Shown one piece after another: positions 46,335 to 58,639 of a stretch of 64,000 nucleotides of DNA (positions are counted from its first letter, which is position 1; each line of letters opens with the position of its first letter). The stretch is from Euphorbia lathyris (taxonomy: Eukaryota; Streptophyta; Magnoliopsida; Malpighiales; Euphorbiaceae). The position numbers and the translations under genes are program-made. The stretch covers positions 75,781,501 to 75,845,500 of the forward strand of contig NC_088916.1 of NCBI RefSeq assembly GCF_963576675.1, written 5' to 3'. The notes beneath the pieces are model-generated. The model did not search any database and was not told the origin of the DNA. It worked only from the letters and a program-made list of their open reading frames with translations.

Positions 46335-47024
46335 TCAAACAATAGATAGAGTGTTTGTTCATGATGGAGAAACAACTACAAATAACTATTTTCGAAGAAT
46401 AGTTAGCTAACATCTATCAACTACTAGTAACAATGATTAAACCAATCAAACGGACCCTTGGTTCAGAGCTAGTTCGCTTGCAGGAAAAGATGAAAAACTT
46501 ATCTTTCTCAATGAACATTGATTTATTTGCTACATGGTTTATAAAGGTACCAATTCAAGTTATCAGTGTCAAAATCATAATACATCATAATATGTTAATA
46601 TGTGATTATATATTATCAATGTAAAAACATATCATGTATGAGCCCATATGCCCATATATATCTGTTAATTTCAGTCAAGTTATCTCTGTAAATGGTATCA
46701 GAAATTGTCATCTGGCTCAAATCTTTTCTCAAATTCAGAATACGCGGTAACATAATGGATACCTTTATAAGATTCACAATTATATTACTTACATACACTC
46801 ACAATAAGTTGGTTACATGAAGAACATTTAGCAGCTTAGCTTAACAATACAAAGTTGAAGACAATAATCTCTGAGAATTTCTTGATTCCATGACATATAT
46901 ACCTTTGAATCGATTTCTTCTGTCATGCATGTTTACTAAATTGATCTATTAATAGAGACTTATAAATCACATTCAAACCAAAAATATAGTTTGAGAAGTA
47001 CCAGATATGATATGCCTCCACCAA

Positions 47025-49865
47025 TCACCCGCAGCAGGAACCACAGGCAGGTAAGGAACCTAAAAGTTAAAGACAACGAATTTCGTTAAGTAACCTGAAA
47101 AGAATACCATTTCAACTCAAGGATGATAAATAAAAGGCAAAACGTATATTTGAGCCCTGATCAATTCAACTTGTATTGATTAAGCTCCTGATCTTTTTTA
47201 TCAATTATTTTTTAGCACATTTAGCTCTCTATTGGACGGTCAAGTTATCCGTGTGATTAAAAATAAGTAGCTAAGGAACTTACTGTGGTCAATCCCTCGA
47301 ACATTATCCAAACCTCTAGGTGGACCACGAGGGCCACCACCACCATATGGTCCACTTCCAGGGCCACCGGGGCCACCATCCCATTTCTTGCTAGAACCAG
47401 ATCCTTTCCGGTAATTATTTGACTTGTCCATCTAAGAACGATAGCGGTAAAAAAGTTGATTTTTCCATTCAATACCAAAAGATAATATATGCCATGATTC
47501 TTGAGCTATTAGAAATGGAACAGAATTGCCATATGCTTTCATTCTTAACGAAATACCCCTTGCTGCTCAACTTCTGTTTCTTTTGTGAGTTTTTTACCAG
47601 AAATCAGCAAACTCATTTGCCGGAGATGCCATGTGTTTGACATGAGGATCAGAGATGCAAGAAAACAAATTAACTATTATTGGGTTTTTTTAATCCACGT
47701 GGTTAAAATGGTTGATGTAGCACAGCATGACACCTCAGTAAATGGATTGGCTAATTCCCAATCAAAATGACAATAGAAGAAATAGAAGTCAAAACGACTA
47801 AGGATTTCTCGTTAAAATAAAAAGCATTTAGCAATTCCCATTTCTGATAGTTGAAGGACCATAAATGTAATTAATCCATTGGAAAAGCAACAATGGAAAA
47901 TGTGCCATTACCGAGAACATAGTAGAAAAGAATACACCTATGAAATTTATAATAGCCCAAAAGAAATCAGTGATAGTTCTCAGTCTCCATAGTGATCGCT
48001 TTGATTTCACAACACCTGAAAGACAAGGGATTCAACATGTTATTATCATATTTATATGTTCACAAATATCAAAAGAGAGGAGAGCTACCTCTGAACTCTT
48101 TTTTTTACCCTAAACTAACCCCGGAGCAAAGCCAAATGTTCTGGACCAACATCAGAAATTCATATCTCAACTTAATACAATTCAATCATTTAACAATGTA
48201 TAAGAATTACATGCCAAGCTCCTCTAATATAATTGGACATCCATTTTCACAAGTAATCAAGCAACATGGCAAAGCAAACAACGGCGAATGTGCAAGACAA
48301 AAGAAAGCACAAGGCATCTAATTGTCTCAATATACAATAAGAAGAATTCCAGTACACAGCTAGGTTTAAGGGGGAGGCAGTTGGTCTGTATGCCAACCGG
48401 CACAAGAATTGGCAGCTCTGAGGAAACTTCAGAAAGGAGTGTCGAATGGAATATATTAATGGTTGTTCCTTTCAGACCCCGAGTTGATATAAGACTACTG
48501 TGAGTGATAGGGACACTTTGGAATAGGATCTCTGCCACCTCTGGAACAGTGAACAAACACTTGGCTTAAACTATTCACCTTAATCCATCTCCATCGGGGA
48601 AGAGGAGGTGCGCATCCTGCCTTGGGAAAGAGCAACAGAATGTCTCTATAGGGAGGAGTCCTATGGACACTATGGGGTCGTCGAGCCCATGGTGCCCGCT
48701 CCTACGAGAGGAGACTCTTGCAAGACAGTAAATGAAATCGGATATCGAGTATATGATTGGGTGCGGCTATACTCTCGGAATTAGGATTTCCCAGAATATT
48801 TATAGGGGGAAACACCCCTCAGTGTCGGTTGGCTGGCTTGGCCATAGGCTTGGAGAATTCTCACAGGACTTTAGCCTAATTCAAGTATGACCCGTGAGAC
48901 TAGGCAGAACAGAAGTGTAAAATATCCAAGCAACGGTAAGAACCACACACAAGTCACCAGAAGAATTAAGAAAGTCTCATGAGTCATGACCAAAACACAT
49001 AGTTATTGAGAAATACTGATAATTGAGAACATTGATGAATTCTCCATGCACAATGAGAAATATGTGGCTACATAATAAGCATCATAAATAGCAAAGGATT
49101 CTCTGCAATAAATAGCTTAAATCAGCCCAATTCTTATCTAGTTACCTAAATGGAAACTCCTGCATTCTATATCTTTCAGGTCTATCTTCACTTAACTGGT
49201 AAAAGGCTATAAAAATAACATAACTAAATAAATCATTGAAGATAATTCACTTACATGGTTTCTAAATTTAAAAATGAAGAATAGATTTTTCCGAATATAT
49301 GAAAGATGTCAATGGGAAGGCAGAAAAAGTAAGACCATATATAGGAAAGAAAAAAGGAATAAATTCAATACAAAATTAAAGCTGGAAGCAAAGAATATTC
49401 TACACAAAATAAATAGGTAAAAACCTGTGGATGAGGGCTGAGCAAGATTGCAATGAAAATGCAACATACGTCTGTATCACGATTAATCTCCAGAATCTCA
49501 TGTTCACAGTTCAAATTGCAAAAAAGGAAATTATGCGCATATGCGCATATCATGATTAAATTCGCTGTTACCAATGTTAAATCCATATCTTGGATTCTCA
49601 TAAGCCAACCTAAACGTTGACTACAAAAGATTAACTAAGGTTTCGACCTAAATTGCAAGAATCAAAACAAACAAAATCTTTCAAATCCGAATTCCATAAA
49701 TTCCATGCACTTTGGCAACAGAAGGATATAAAGAGTTGAAACAGAAAGCAATCAATACTAATCTCGATCAATAGAGAGACAAAGGACATCAAATCATTCA
49801 AATTAAAAGCTGAAATCGATCAAATCGGAGTAATAGAACAACTGACCTCGTTCAACGTAAGCCAT
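47025..49865 (-). CDS. Selenoprotein K-like protein, Cys form, four exons
   Basis: Small single-pass membrane protein of the SelK/SVIP-related family. In animals SelK sits in the ER membrane and takes part in ER-associated degradation. The plant role is little known. Exons in transcript order: 49865-49847, 48015-47912, 47431-47284, 47059-47025. All are GT-AG and in phase, giving 101 aa. MAYVERGVVKSKRS precedes one hydrophobic helix (about 22-41, DFFWAIINFIGVFFSTMF). Then comes a basic Gly/Pro-rich tail (KKWDGGPGGPG, GGGPRGPPRG) and the end LPACGSCCG. The N-terminal Ser/Lys/Arg block and Gly-rich tail are the family marks. The selenocysteine of animal forms is replaced by Cys. The TGA after GSCCG is the stop. 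Exon 1 codes for only six whole residues and was chosen by the family N-terminus. Confidence 0.93.
48480..48930. other. GC-richer foreign-looking block in SelK intron 1
   Basis: Higher GC than the surrounding intron, with words such as GAAGAGGAGGTGCGCATCC, GGTCGTCGAGCCCATGG and CACCCCTCAGTGTCGG, and a TATTTATAGGGGG box. No coding similarity recognised. Could be a decayed LTR fragment. Ends not defined. Confidence 0.4.
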
Positions 49866-50212
49866 GAGAGCTACGATTTCAAAGCCTTCTCGATTTTCTT
49901 CGATGAATCACAGAGGTTTTTTTTTTTTTTTTTTGCCCTTTTTTCTTCAAAAGGAAGACAAGTTACATACAGACTTCGAATTTTCTGGTGTATTCGGAAC
50001 GGTGATACGTGTTCGGTTGATTTTCATTGGCTGACGCCCCAGTCCTTGGTCAATGATGTATACGTGTCATATTATTATTGGAGGGAAATTCCCATGTTTT
50101 AGGTACTCTGATTCATCTGATTATTCTGACCTAGCTCAATGCAGATTAAGTCATTAAAATCACATCCTTCGTTATCATTTGGAGAACTCATATTGTTGTT
50201 AATAAGATTTTG
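49866..50212. other. SelK 5' leader and upstream region
   Basis: Includes a T-run at 49918-49934 (A-run in the transcript) about 55 bases before the SelK ATG. No TATA box could be chosen with confidence. No gene on the other strand. Confidence 0.4.
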
Positions 50213-50732
50213 GGTTGAGGTGAAAAAAAAAAAAAAAATACTCTAACGTGTAATTTTATTTCTAATGTTGATAATTTTGGTTAATTTGAAAAATAATTCA
50301 TCTTGTATTTTCAGTCATAAATTTTGTGATCTATATTTCATACGTATGTTATTTTATGAGTAACAAATCACAAACATATGTTGAGATGTAAACAAATAAA
50401 AAATAAATAAAATATTCTTTTTTGTACGAATTTGACAAAAAAATGCAAAAAAATTCACCGAAATTATAAATATTAATTTCCAATTCTATTATTAAATTAT
50501 AAAAAAACATGAAATATTCTTTTAGAACTAACTGATATGCAATTGGTACAGAATAAGAAATAAAATATATGTGTTTTACAATAGTGTTTGAAATTGATCC
50601 AAATTATCAACGTTATGAGTAAAATTGTTATTGGCTACCAACGTCAGAGGTAAAATTGCACGATTTTAAACATTAGAGCTAAAACTGTTCCTGACCCAAA
50701 ACGTTAGGAATATTTTTACACCTTAACCCTAA
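50213..50732. mobile_element. Foldback family A, copy 2
   Basis: Ends in CCAAAACGTTAGGAATATTT and TTACACCTTAACCCT, as copy 1. Contains CAATTGGTACAGAATAAG and TATCAACGTTATGAGTAAA. The left arm is partly lost to an A-run. Confidence 0.7.
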
Positions 50733-51055
50733 GATTTAAGAGCTCAATTACATTGATGTTTTTTTAATAAGAAAATGTTTGTCTATCTTGGAGAAAATGA
50801 GATCATCGCGTGGAATTATAGAATTCTCGAACTATAAACTTGAATTGTGTCATCTAACTTCTAACTTCTCAAAGCACGTAAAATTTGAAAGTTTCCAATT
50901 ATCAAAACGATACCAATTTTATAGAAATAATTGAAGAACAAAATAAAATAAAATTATACTAGATAAGTTGAATGAAATGATAAATTTGAAGTTGAATTAA
51001 GCTAGTGAAAATTACAACTAAAAAAATTGCACAGAAATTTAAATTGTTGAAGTTT

Positions 51056-51373
51056 AAGAGCATTTTCAATGGAGTATAATGAACTACTCATTATACTCCT
51101 TTATTAAACTCTCACTCATTGGAATGAGTTTAATATATTGAACATTTATCAATCACTCAATAGATATTAAGTTTGTGACTATTTTTAATTTTTAAAATAA
51201 TATGATATGGTCTAATTAATTGGTGGATATTTTATGATTGTTGGATCCTTTATGATTGAGTGGTCATGGAGTTTAACCATTGGAATTAGATAATTTAATA
51301 AAATGAAGTTTATTAAATGGATGATGTATCATGTATACTAAGTGGTTGTGGGTATGAACCACTGGAGATGCTA
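51056..51373. mobile_element. MITE with GAGCATTTTCAATGG termini
   Basis: AGCATTTTCAATGGAGTATA on the left and GAACCACTGGAGATGCT on the right are inverted ends of a type common in plant PIF/Harbinger-like MITEs (GAGCATCTCCAATGG). About 318 bp, non-coding. Target duplication unclear. Confidence 0.65.
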
Positions 51374-51689
51374 TAAAAGAAATTTTTTAAAGTCTAAATT
51401 GCTAGCTTTATCCGTCTTTATATCTGAGTGTGTGTTGAGTTTTTCCATCGTGATGTTTCTCTTTTATAGATATTGAAAATAACTTCCTCGTTTTCACTAA
51501 GTCACATTCTCCACCATTAGATCACGTCTTGGGTAACTGTTCTACCATGTGGTTCACATGATCTCCATAATGGATTGATTCTAGCATCTTTGATTTCTTT
51601 GCTTCTTAATTGGCTAACAAAAAGAGGTGTTAAAAATTAAATGACCTTCTTAAAGATGATTTCCCTCTAAATTTAGTGCAGATCTTTTA

Positions 51690-51990
51690 TTGGTTTCCCT
51701 AATGTCTCTCACATAGTTTCTTTCATATGGCTCCTTCATGTGGTTTACTTCAACTCTCTTCATAGTTCCCATTATGTCTCCATATGCTTTCCCTCAAGTC
51801 TCCTCATAGTTTTCCTCAAATGGTTCCCCTCACATCTCCACATGGTTTATATCAAGTAGTTTCCCTCGAGAGATTTCCCTCAACTCTCCGTATAATTTTC
51901 CTTAGGTGGTTTTCCTCAAATCTCTGTATGGTTTCCCTTAGGTGGTTTCTCTCATGTATCCACATGATTTCCCTCAGATGGTTTCCTGAA
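51690..51990. repeat. Degenerate minisatellite of TTTCCCTCA-type units
   Basis: Around ten loose repeats of 25-35 bp built from CTCCACATGGTTTCCCTCA and GTGGTTTCCCTC variants. A frame across it gives Ser/Leu/Trp/Phe repeats and is not taken as a gene. Confidence 0.7.
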
Positions 51991-52329
51991 GTGAAGTGCA
52001 TTAAAAAGAAAATATGTGCACCAAAAAACATGGGAGAAAAAAGTTCCCTAAAAGATTTTCTTCAAAAAAAGTTTTCCAAAAAGCCTTTGCTAGAAAAAAT
52101 AATTCCTAAAATGTTCCCAAGAGAAAAGTACCCCCCCCCCCCCAAAAAAAGAAAAGTGCACTAAGAAAACTTTGTTTTTGGTGCAAATAAGTGTGCCCAC
52201 ATCAAGCATGAATTTAAAGAACGTAAATTTCATGTTTGATTTTTCAAAAATTATGGTATTAGATTTTATAGGTATCACAAATGTTTTTTTAAGTGACACC
52301 AAAATATAGGTTGTGGAGTCGGACTTGTG

Positions 52330-53260
52330 TTTACTAATCATTGACTTCTTCAATGATAGTTTCTTCCATTAGTCCCCAAGATTTGTATGGAACGATGGCT
52401 AATGGCTGGAGGTCTACTTTCCTTTTATATTGATATTGCTTTCTCCATGTGATATTATTTGGCCCTCTTCTTTTACTTTCACCCATGAGCTCTATAGGAC
52501 CCGCACTTCTATCATAATATATTGTTCCTACAGAATCAATGTGAGTTGTAAATGGTTTCTCATTTTCCAAGACAACTTCTACCATGTTTTCTTTCTAAAA
52601 AATGAAGAATTGATGGAGTGAGAATGACACACACTAATTAGCGTGAATCTATCCTCTTCCTAGAAATATTTGGTAGCTTGTTGTTGAATCAACGATATAG
52701 GAAGAACTCCTAACGTTTGGTGGCTTCCCTTATGAAAGTTGACACCAAAACCTTTGTAGTAATACCATCTTCTATTGGCTTCCTCATAACCTTCATCGTC
52801 CTAAATGGCATGATATTTGTAGAACCATTACCAATCAACATTGTCGATATTAGTTTGTCATTTATATGTATCTTGATGTATAAAGACTTAATGTGTTTAG
52901 TCAGTTTATCTGCAGGTTTCTCAAAAATCACCCTCTTCGATTCTTTTGGGTCACTTGATCGAATAGTAACTCTAGTGGTAAATGAATCCCTCTCTTTAAG
53001 GGTAGTTTGGTTCTTCTCTTCTTCAACATGATCATTACTTGAGGATCCTTGGAAATCCCTTGGCAACATCACTAAGGTTGTTGCACATCAAATAGGTATA
53101 ACCATGTCACATATTTGCACCATTTGAACGATCTCCTCTAGATTCTCTTGTGAAAACTTCTCCTCTTACTCAATTGTTTTTACATCTTCCTTTAACTCAG
53201 GTTCACCTCCTTTCTCTTTCTCAGCATGGTGCCTTTCAGTTTATCTTTTTCATCGTATCC
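52330..53260 (-). pseudogene. Antisense Ty3/gypsy protease-region remnant
   Basis: Minus strand: EKPADKLTKHIKSLYIKIHI, followed by GNGSTNIMPFRTMKVM. The pattern of a hydrophobic strand, then (D)GxxxNxMP, matches the retropepsin region of plant gypsy elements (usual DxGAxxNLMP), with the catalytic Asp changed to Asn or lost. A downstream frame (52334-52585) looks like the linker to RT. Stops and small size show decay. RT was not found. Confidence 0.65.
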
Positions 53261-53329
53261 TTCTTTTATGTGTTCTGGTAAGATGTTGATGGAACTTTTT
53301 TATAACATAATGTGCGCCATTGATTGCCA

Positions 53330-53720
53330 TAACTTTTTGAAATGACTCTTATTTTTGTCCAATTGCATTTAACCTCCTATTGTTGTTCAATTGCATTCAA
53401 TAACCTCTACATTCTTGTCCAACAATATTTAATAACCCCCTATTCTTGTCTCATTGTAATCAATAATCTCAAAACTTCAATGCCCGTGAACTTTTAAAAG
53501 TTCCTAATTATTTGTCTATTTCATTTTTTTTACACGTGGTAAACACTTTGACATGTGGCGGAGTGTGTCTCATTTTCTACATCCAACAAATTCTATTGAA
53601 AAATAAAAGGTTATTGAATACAATTGAATAAGAATAAGAGTTATTTCAAACTTTTGAAAGTTTAGAGAAGAGTTAAAGTTTTGGACCAAGTACAAGAGAC
53701 AACCGATGTATTAGGCCAAC
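53330..53720. mobile_element. Foldback-like element
   Basis: TTTTTGAAATGACTCTTATT on the left and the near inverse AATAAGAGTTATTTCAAAC on the right. It ends ACCGATGTATTAGGCC, like the termini of families B and C. Degenerate. Confidence 0.5.
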
Positions 53721-54371
53721 TATGTGGCTTTTGAAGTTAATTTTTGACATAAAAATTCATGAAATTTACATTAATGTGATATTAAAATTCAAATCAAAAT
53801 GAATTTACACCCCGTTGACATAATATAGAAAACCAGCAAAAGAGTATGAAGGAAGACAAAGATAATACAGAAATTTAACCTCTAACACCAAACATAGATC
53901 AAATCTAACTGTTCACTTCGTCGTCAACTCACCTTATCGAATGTGTTAAATCGCACGCAGACGGTCATTTAAGTTTTAACAATATTCCAAGAGTCACAAA
54001 AGTTCATTTTGTATCAATAAAATAACTCAACTTTACATTTGCACTAACAAAGTCACTTTAGATATTTGCAAGAATCCCCTCAACCAAGAGTTGGCTGATA
54101 CCCGCAATGCATTCAAGAACTGCTTCCTAAAATCTGAAAACACAAAATCATTAACATTTGCAATCTAGAAACTCTTCAAAATCAAAGTTTATAATAGCTA
54201 ATACGTACCTTGCATGGTTTATAATATCATTCTTCTCCTAGTTCCCCCAGGTTGTTCAGGTTTATTGAGGCTCCTGTTTTTCCTTTTCTGATCTGATAAT
54301 GGTCTTCGTGCTAAGTCTGCAGCCCGTACAGACACAAGACTGTCATGATAGAGAAATGGATAGTAAGAAAA

Positions 54372-54740
54372 TCATTTATCCTCATCACCAACTAGTTTTC
54401 TCTTTGCAGTTGGTTCAAAAGTCTTCTTTTTAGGATCATACAACACTATGAACTTGAATCCAAGATCCGACATTATCTTCTCTCCTTCCTTCCAATACCC
54501 TAATACTTTGACTTCCCACCGACCTATCTCGAAGAGCAGCGGCATGTCTGGTGTAACTGAGAACAGTTCGTTCCATTTTCCATCTTTCTCCCTCACATAA
54601 AACACAGCTTCCACCGGGTTCCAAGAGAAAAAACTCATACAAAGACGTCCATCTAAAACATGTAGATCAGTGAGAATCCACGTGATTTTATGTGGATACA
54701 GAGCTTGAGACACTTCAGATATAGTCTGGTAGTAATAAGA
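54372..54740 (-). pseudogene. C-terminal F-box-associated fragment
   Basis: Part of the split F-box gene. Contains ITWILTDLHVLDGRLC, VFYVREKDGKWNELFSV and FIVLYDPKKKTFE, matching the second half of FBA domains (kelch-like beta sheet). The frame is open to the retrotransposon border at about 54741. Confidence 0.85.
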
Positions 54741-54741
54741 T

Positions 54742-55081
54742 TGTAAGTGAGGAGGGGGCCAGGCCCAAGGTCTTGAGGGTTTACACTAGGAGAAAGAAAA
54801 GGGATCACGTGGTGTAGGTGGGAGTTTGGCAGTTAGTGGATTAGACTATTAAATAAAGTGGTAGGATGCCCTAGAGAGCATTCATTATTATTGTAGTAGT
54901 CATTTTGGGAAATCCTCATCAAGATTGGGATTTCTAGGGGCTAGTCCATGTGCTGTGTCTTTTTGTTTTTCACTATTGTATTCAGTAGAGAGAGAGGGAC
55001 ATCACTATGTTATTATCCTCATCATATTAATATACCATCTTTGATTCTCCATTTCTGGGAATATTATTGGAGTTCTTATCA
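54742..55081 (+). repeat. Chromovirus 5' LTR
   Basis: TGTAAGTGAGGAGG ... GGAGTTCTTATCA. Contains a (GA) run near 54988-54997. Homology with the right copy starts a few bases before TG (AAGAT). Confidence 0.85.
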
Positions 55082-55098
55082 TTGGTCCGACCTGCCGG

Positions 55099-56035
55099 AT
55101 GCCAAACTCTAGCGACACCATGGATCCTCAGATTCAAGATCGTTTCGATGATGTTGACGGTAAGTTTTCCGGAATAGAGGCTAAGTTTGTGGGGATCGAA
55201 TGTCAACTTAATGGAATGGGTAAGCAGGGTACTCAATTATCCCAGAATGTATCTACGATGCAGATCGCATTGGAAGAACTACAGACTCAACTTGTGGAGT
55301 GGATGTGAAGGTCGGAGAAACGGCCGATGGGTGAAGAAGACTCTGTTTTCCGAGGGCAAGAAGTCAGGGTAGAAGCCACTGCGGAAAGCGCCGGCGGAAG
55401 AACCCATGTTAGGCAAACTACAACTCCAGCACCAAGACGTTTCCTAGAGTGGGGAGGTGTCCCTGCAGCTAGTCACACAGAGGTTTGTAACTCATCACAG
55501 TTAGCAGGGAGAAGGGTCAAGTTGCCCATGTTTGAATGTGTAGATCCAAAGGGCTGGCTAACTAGGTGAGAAACGTACTTCCGTATAAAGAATACACCGA
55601 CAGAGTTATAGATTGATACCGCTGAAATATGCATGGATGGGGCTGTTATACACTGGTTTACCATTTTGAAGGAATCCACTCCATAACTAACATGGGACAT
55701 GTTCAAGACTGAGCTGTTACAATGTTTCAGTCAACTGTAAGTTCAAAACCCATATGAGGATTTGGCTGGAATACAGCAAACATGAACGGTTGCTGAATAT
55801 ATTGAGGCGTTTGAGTCAGTGGCATCCGTTGTACCACGGCAGTCGGAATTACAGTACGTCAGCTATTTCATTAAAGGCTTAGAGCCTCCCATCCGCTATC
55901 AGGTGCACATGCACAACCCGTCCATGTGACTTGAGGCCATGAGGCTCGCTAGAATAGTAGAAACACCATATGGCAGGGCAAAAGGGGCAGCGAAAATTAC
56001 AGAGGAGGAAGTTGGGGATCGAAAGAGAAATGAGT
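55099..56035 (+). pseudogene. Chromovirus gag with many stops
   Basis: MPNSSDTMDPQIQDRFDDV begins gag, with a coiled-coil-like part up to a TGA at 55306. The capsid follows: RRVKLPMFECVDPKGWLTR, HWFTILKESTP, TWDMFKTELLQCF, TVAEYIEAFESVASVVPRQ. At least five nonsense codons fall inside the conserved blocks (55306, 55567, near 55609, 55684 and 55738), with more downstream. Confidence 0.85.
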
Positions 56036-56045
56036 AAGTGGTCAC

Positions 56046-56620
56046 GTGATAGGGTGCACTTGGAGAGGTTTTAACCTAGGGAATTTGGTGGGGAACTCTG
56101 TGGGCCAAGATCAGTCTAAATGGACTGGGTCTAGTGGAAAGAATTCAATATCATATTCAGCCCACTCAAATATAAAAGGAGACAGATCCATCACCTCATC
56201 TGTATCACAAAACAATCCCAATTGGCGGAATAGGGGAACGCGACATTTAACTCAACAGGAATGGGAGGAAAGGAAGAAAAAAGGGTTGTGTTTTTTATAT
56301 GGCCAGCCATATTCACCCAACCATCACTGTGCGGAGGGGAAATTACGAATATTGATCCTTGCCGATGATGAAGACGTAAATGTAGAAGGGGAGATTGTGG
56401 TGGCAGAAGCAATTGATTTAGAGGAGGGAGAAAAAGCCGAGAACAATGGTGGTGAGTGTCAGGTCTTGGAATGGAATGGGATGAGTGGGAACCAAGAGGC
56501 TAATCTAAAAACCTGCAAATTCAATAGTCGATTGTGGGGCAACCCATAATTTCATTTCGAAGTGCCTAGTGGACTCTTTGGGTTTGTCGGCTAAATGGGG
56601 TAAAGAATGGTGAATACTTT
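56046..56620 (+). pseudogene. Chromovirus zinc knuckle and protease remnant
   Basis: The knuckle reads KGLCFLYGQPYSPNHHC, where the second Cys of the CCHC motif is replaced by Tyr. After a frame change, VDCGATHNFIS at about 56524-56560 is the retropepsin active site, with DSG changed to DCG. Confidence 0.75.
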
Positions 56621-57557
56621 TAGGAGATGGGTACCAAGTAAGGTTAATCAATATTGCTCAAGTGTTGGTTTCACTATGGAGAATTTTGAGTGTCAGATCA
56701 GAGCTTTGATGTTAGACATTGGCAATTTGGATTTAATATTAGGGATGGAGTGGTTGCAAACATTGGGAGAGGTTTGTCATGACTGGAAGGAGGGAAACAT
56801 GAAGTTTTGGAAGGATGGCCAGCGAGTGAAGTTACATGGAGTTCGTTCGGTTATGAAAGACACACCTTTCTTACAAGTGTGGCTAGAGGATGGGGTGAGA
56901 AATTCCGTTTCCATGAAGTCACAAACAGAGGGCCAGTTACAAACTCATCAACATGGCCAGTTACAATGTCTCCTCAAAAAAATCTCATATGTTTTTCAAG
57001 AACCCAGGGGATTACCACCTCAAAGAAGAATATCCCATGCTATAAACTTAGTGTCGGGCAGTGGTCTGGTGTGTGTTCGGCCTTATCGTTACCCGCACCT
57101 CCATAAAGATGAAATACAACGGCAAGTAGCTAACATGCTTGAACAGGGGATAATCCGAGAGAGTACGAGTGCCTATTCCAGTCCGGTTCTACTGGTTAAA
57201 AAGAAGGACGCTATATGGAGATTGTGTGTGGATTATAGAGCGTTAAACAAAGTAACCATACCGGATAAGTACCCAATTCTTATGGTAGATGAGTTGTTGG
57301 ATGAGCTGTATGGCTCATGTTATTTCTCTAAAATCGATATGAAATCCGGTTACCACCAAATTTTGATGAAGCCGAAGGATAAGGAAAAGACAGCTTTTAG
57401 AACACACGATGGCCATTACGAATACTTGGTTATGTCGTTTGGCTTGACGAATGCACCAGCAACGTTTCAAGCAACCATGAATGACATTTTTCGACCGATG
57501 TTGCGGGAGTTTGTTTTGGTGTTCTTTGATGATATATTGGTATTTAGTCGTGACTAG
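56607..57557 (+). pseudogene. Chromovirus reverse transcriptase
   Basis: [14 protein letters not shown] closes the protease region. RT then follows: [73 protein letters not shown] and [10 protein letters not shown] (two catalytic Asp). Ends with TAG at 57555-57557 inside the conserved VFSRD region. Confidence 0.92.
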
Positions 57558-58639
57558 TATTTGGAGGCTATTTTACAGGTTCTGTTCGAACATCATTTTG
57601 TTGCTAATTATAAAAAGTGCCACTTTGGAGGACAATCAGTGGAGTATTTGGGGCATGTTATCACTAGGGAAAGAGTAAAGATGGACCCAATGAAGGTTGA
57701 GGCTGTGTTAGATTGGCCGATTCCCAAGTCGGTAAAAGGTGTGCAGGGGTTCCTCAGTCTTACAGGCTATTATCGGAAATTCATCGCTGATTACGGAAAG
57801 ATTGCCCAATCCTTAACAACTCTTACCATGAAAGATAATTTTTCATGGACGCGGAGTCACAAACAGCATTTGAAGCGCTGAAAATCGCCCTCACGTCTGC
57901 CCCAATGCTAGCTCTTCCCAATTTTAAGGAGACATTCGACATTGAATGTGACGCTTCTGGAAATGGCATCAGGGCTGTTCTCATGCAAAATGCAAGGCCT
58001 ATTGCCTTCTTCAGTAAAGCATTGGCAAATCGAAACTTGGCCAAGTCAGCGTATGATAAGGAAATAATGGGTCTAGCTCTCTCCATTCAGCATTGGCGCA
58101 CATATTTATTAGGCAGAACCTTCAGAGTGTTCACAAATCAGAAGAGCATAAAGCATCTCCTCAACCAAAGAACTACAACTAGTGACCAACAAAATTGGGT
58201 TGCTAAACTGCTCGGTTATAGGTTTGAAATTTTTTATAAACCTGGAAAACTCAACACAGCAGTAGATGCCCTCTCGAGGCAGGAAGAAGGTGAAATTCTA
58301 ATGTTGAGCTCATATCATCAATGGGAAAATGGCTCACAACTCATTCAAGAAGTCAACAGTGATCCTTATTTAATCAAGGTTAAAGCTAATCTGTTAAAAG
58401 ATTCAGGGTCGAGGCCTGATTTTCAATTGAAAGAAGGGATCTTATTGCATCATAATCGTCTAGTAATATCTGCTCAATCCCCACTAATCCCATCCTTGCT
58501 TCATGAATTCCATTCTTCAACTGTTGGGGGCCATTCAGGGTTCTACCGAACTTATCGGGGACTGGCAGCAAGTATCTATTGGGTGGGTATGAGTAAAGTG
58601 GTACAGACTTTTGTGCGCAATTGTGATATTTGTCAGTGA
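57558..58639 (+). pseudogene. Chromovirus RNase H and integrase zinc domain
   Basis: KKCHFGGQSVEYLGHVI and GFLSLTGYYRKFI; a frameshift near 57850; then RNase H FDIECDASGNGIRAVLMQ, IAFFSKALANRNL, YDKEIMGLALSIQHWRTYLL and DALSRQEEG. The H2C2 integrase zinc finger follows: LHEFHSSTVGGHSGF ... NCDICQ, ending at TGA 58637-58639. Confidence 0.9.

Noticed and set aside
47025..47027. TGA of the SelK-like gene as a selenocysteine codon
   Set aside because: Land plants lack the insertion machinery and the family ends at this point with Cys residues in place.
47257..47478. Minus-strand frame overlapping SelK exon 3
   Set aside because: Shadow of the Gly/Pro-rich exon in another frame; the SelK frame has the splice sites and family match.
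51784..52164. 126-codon frame on the + strand
   Set aside because: Runs through the degenerate minisatellite into poly-A/C sequence; no domain, repeat-derived.
55306..55800. Gag stop codons as a C-to-T deamination signature
   Set aside because: Several stops need G-to-T or A-to-T changes relative to the usual family residues, so no single mutation type explains them.
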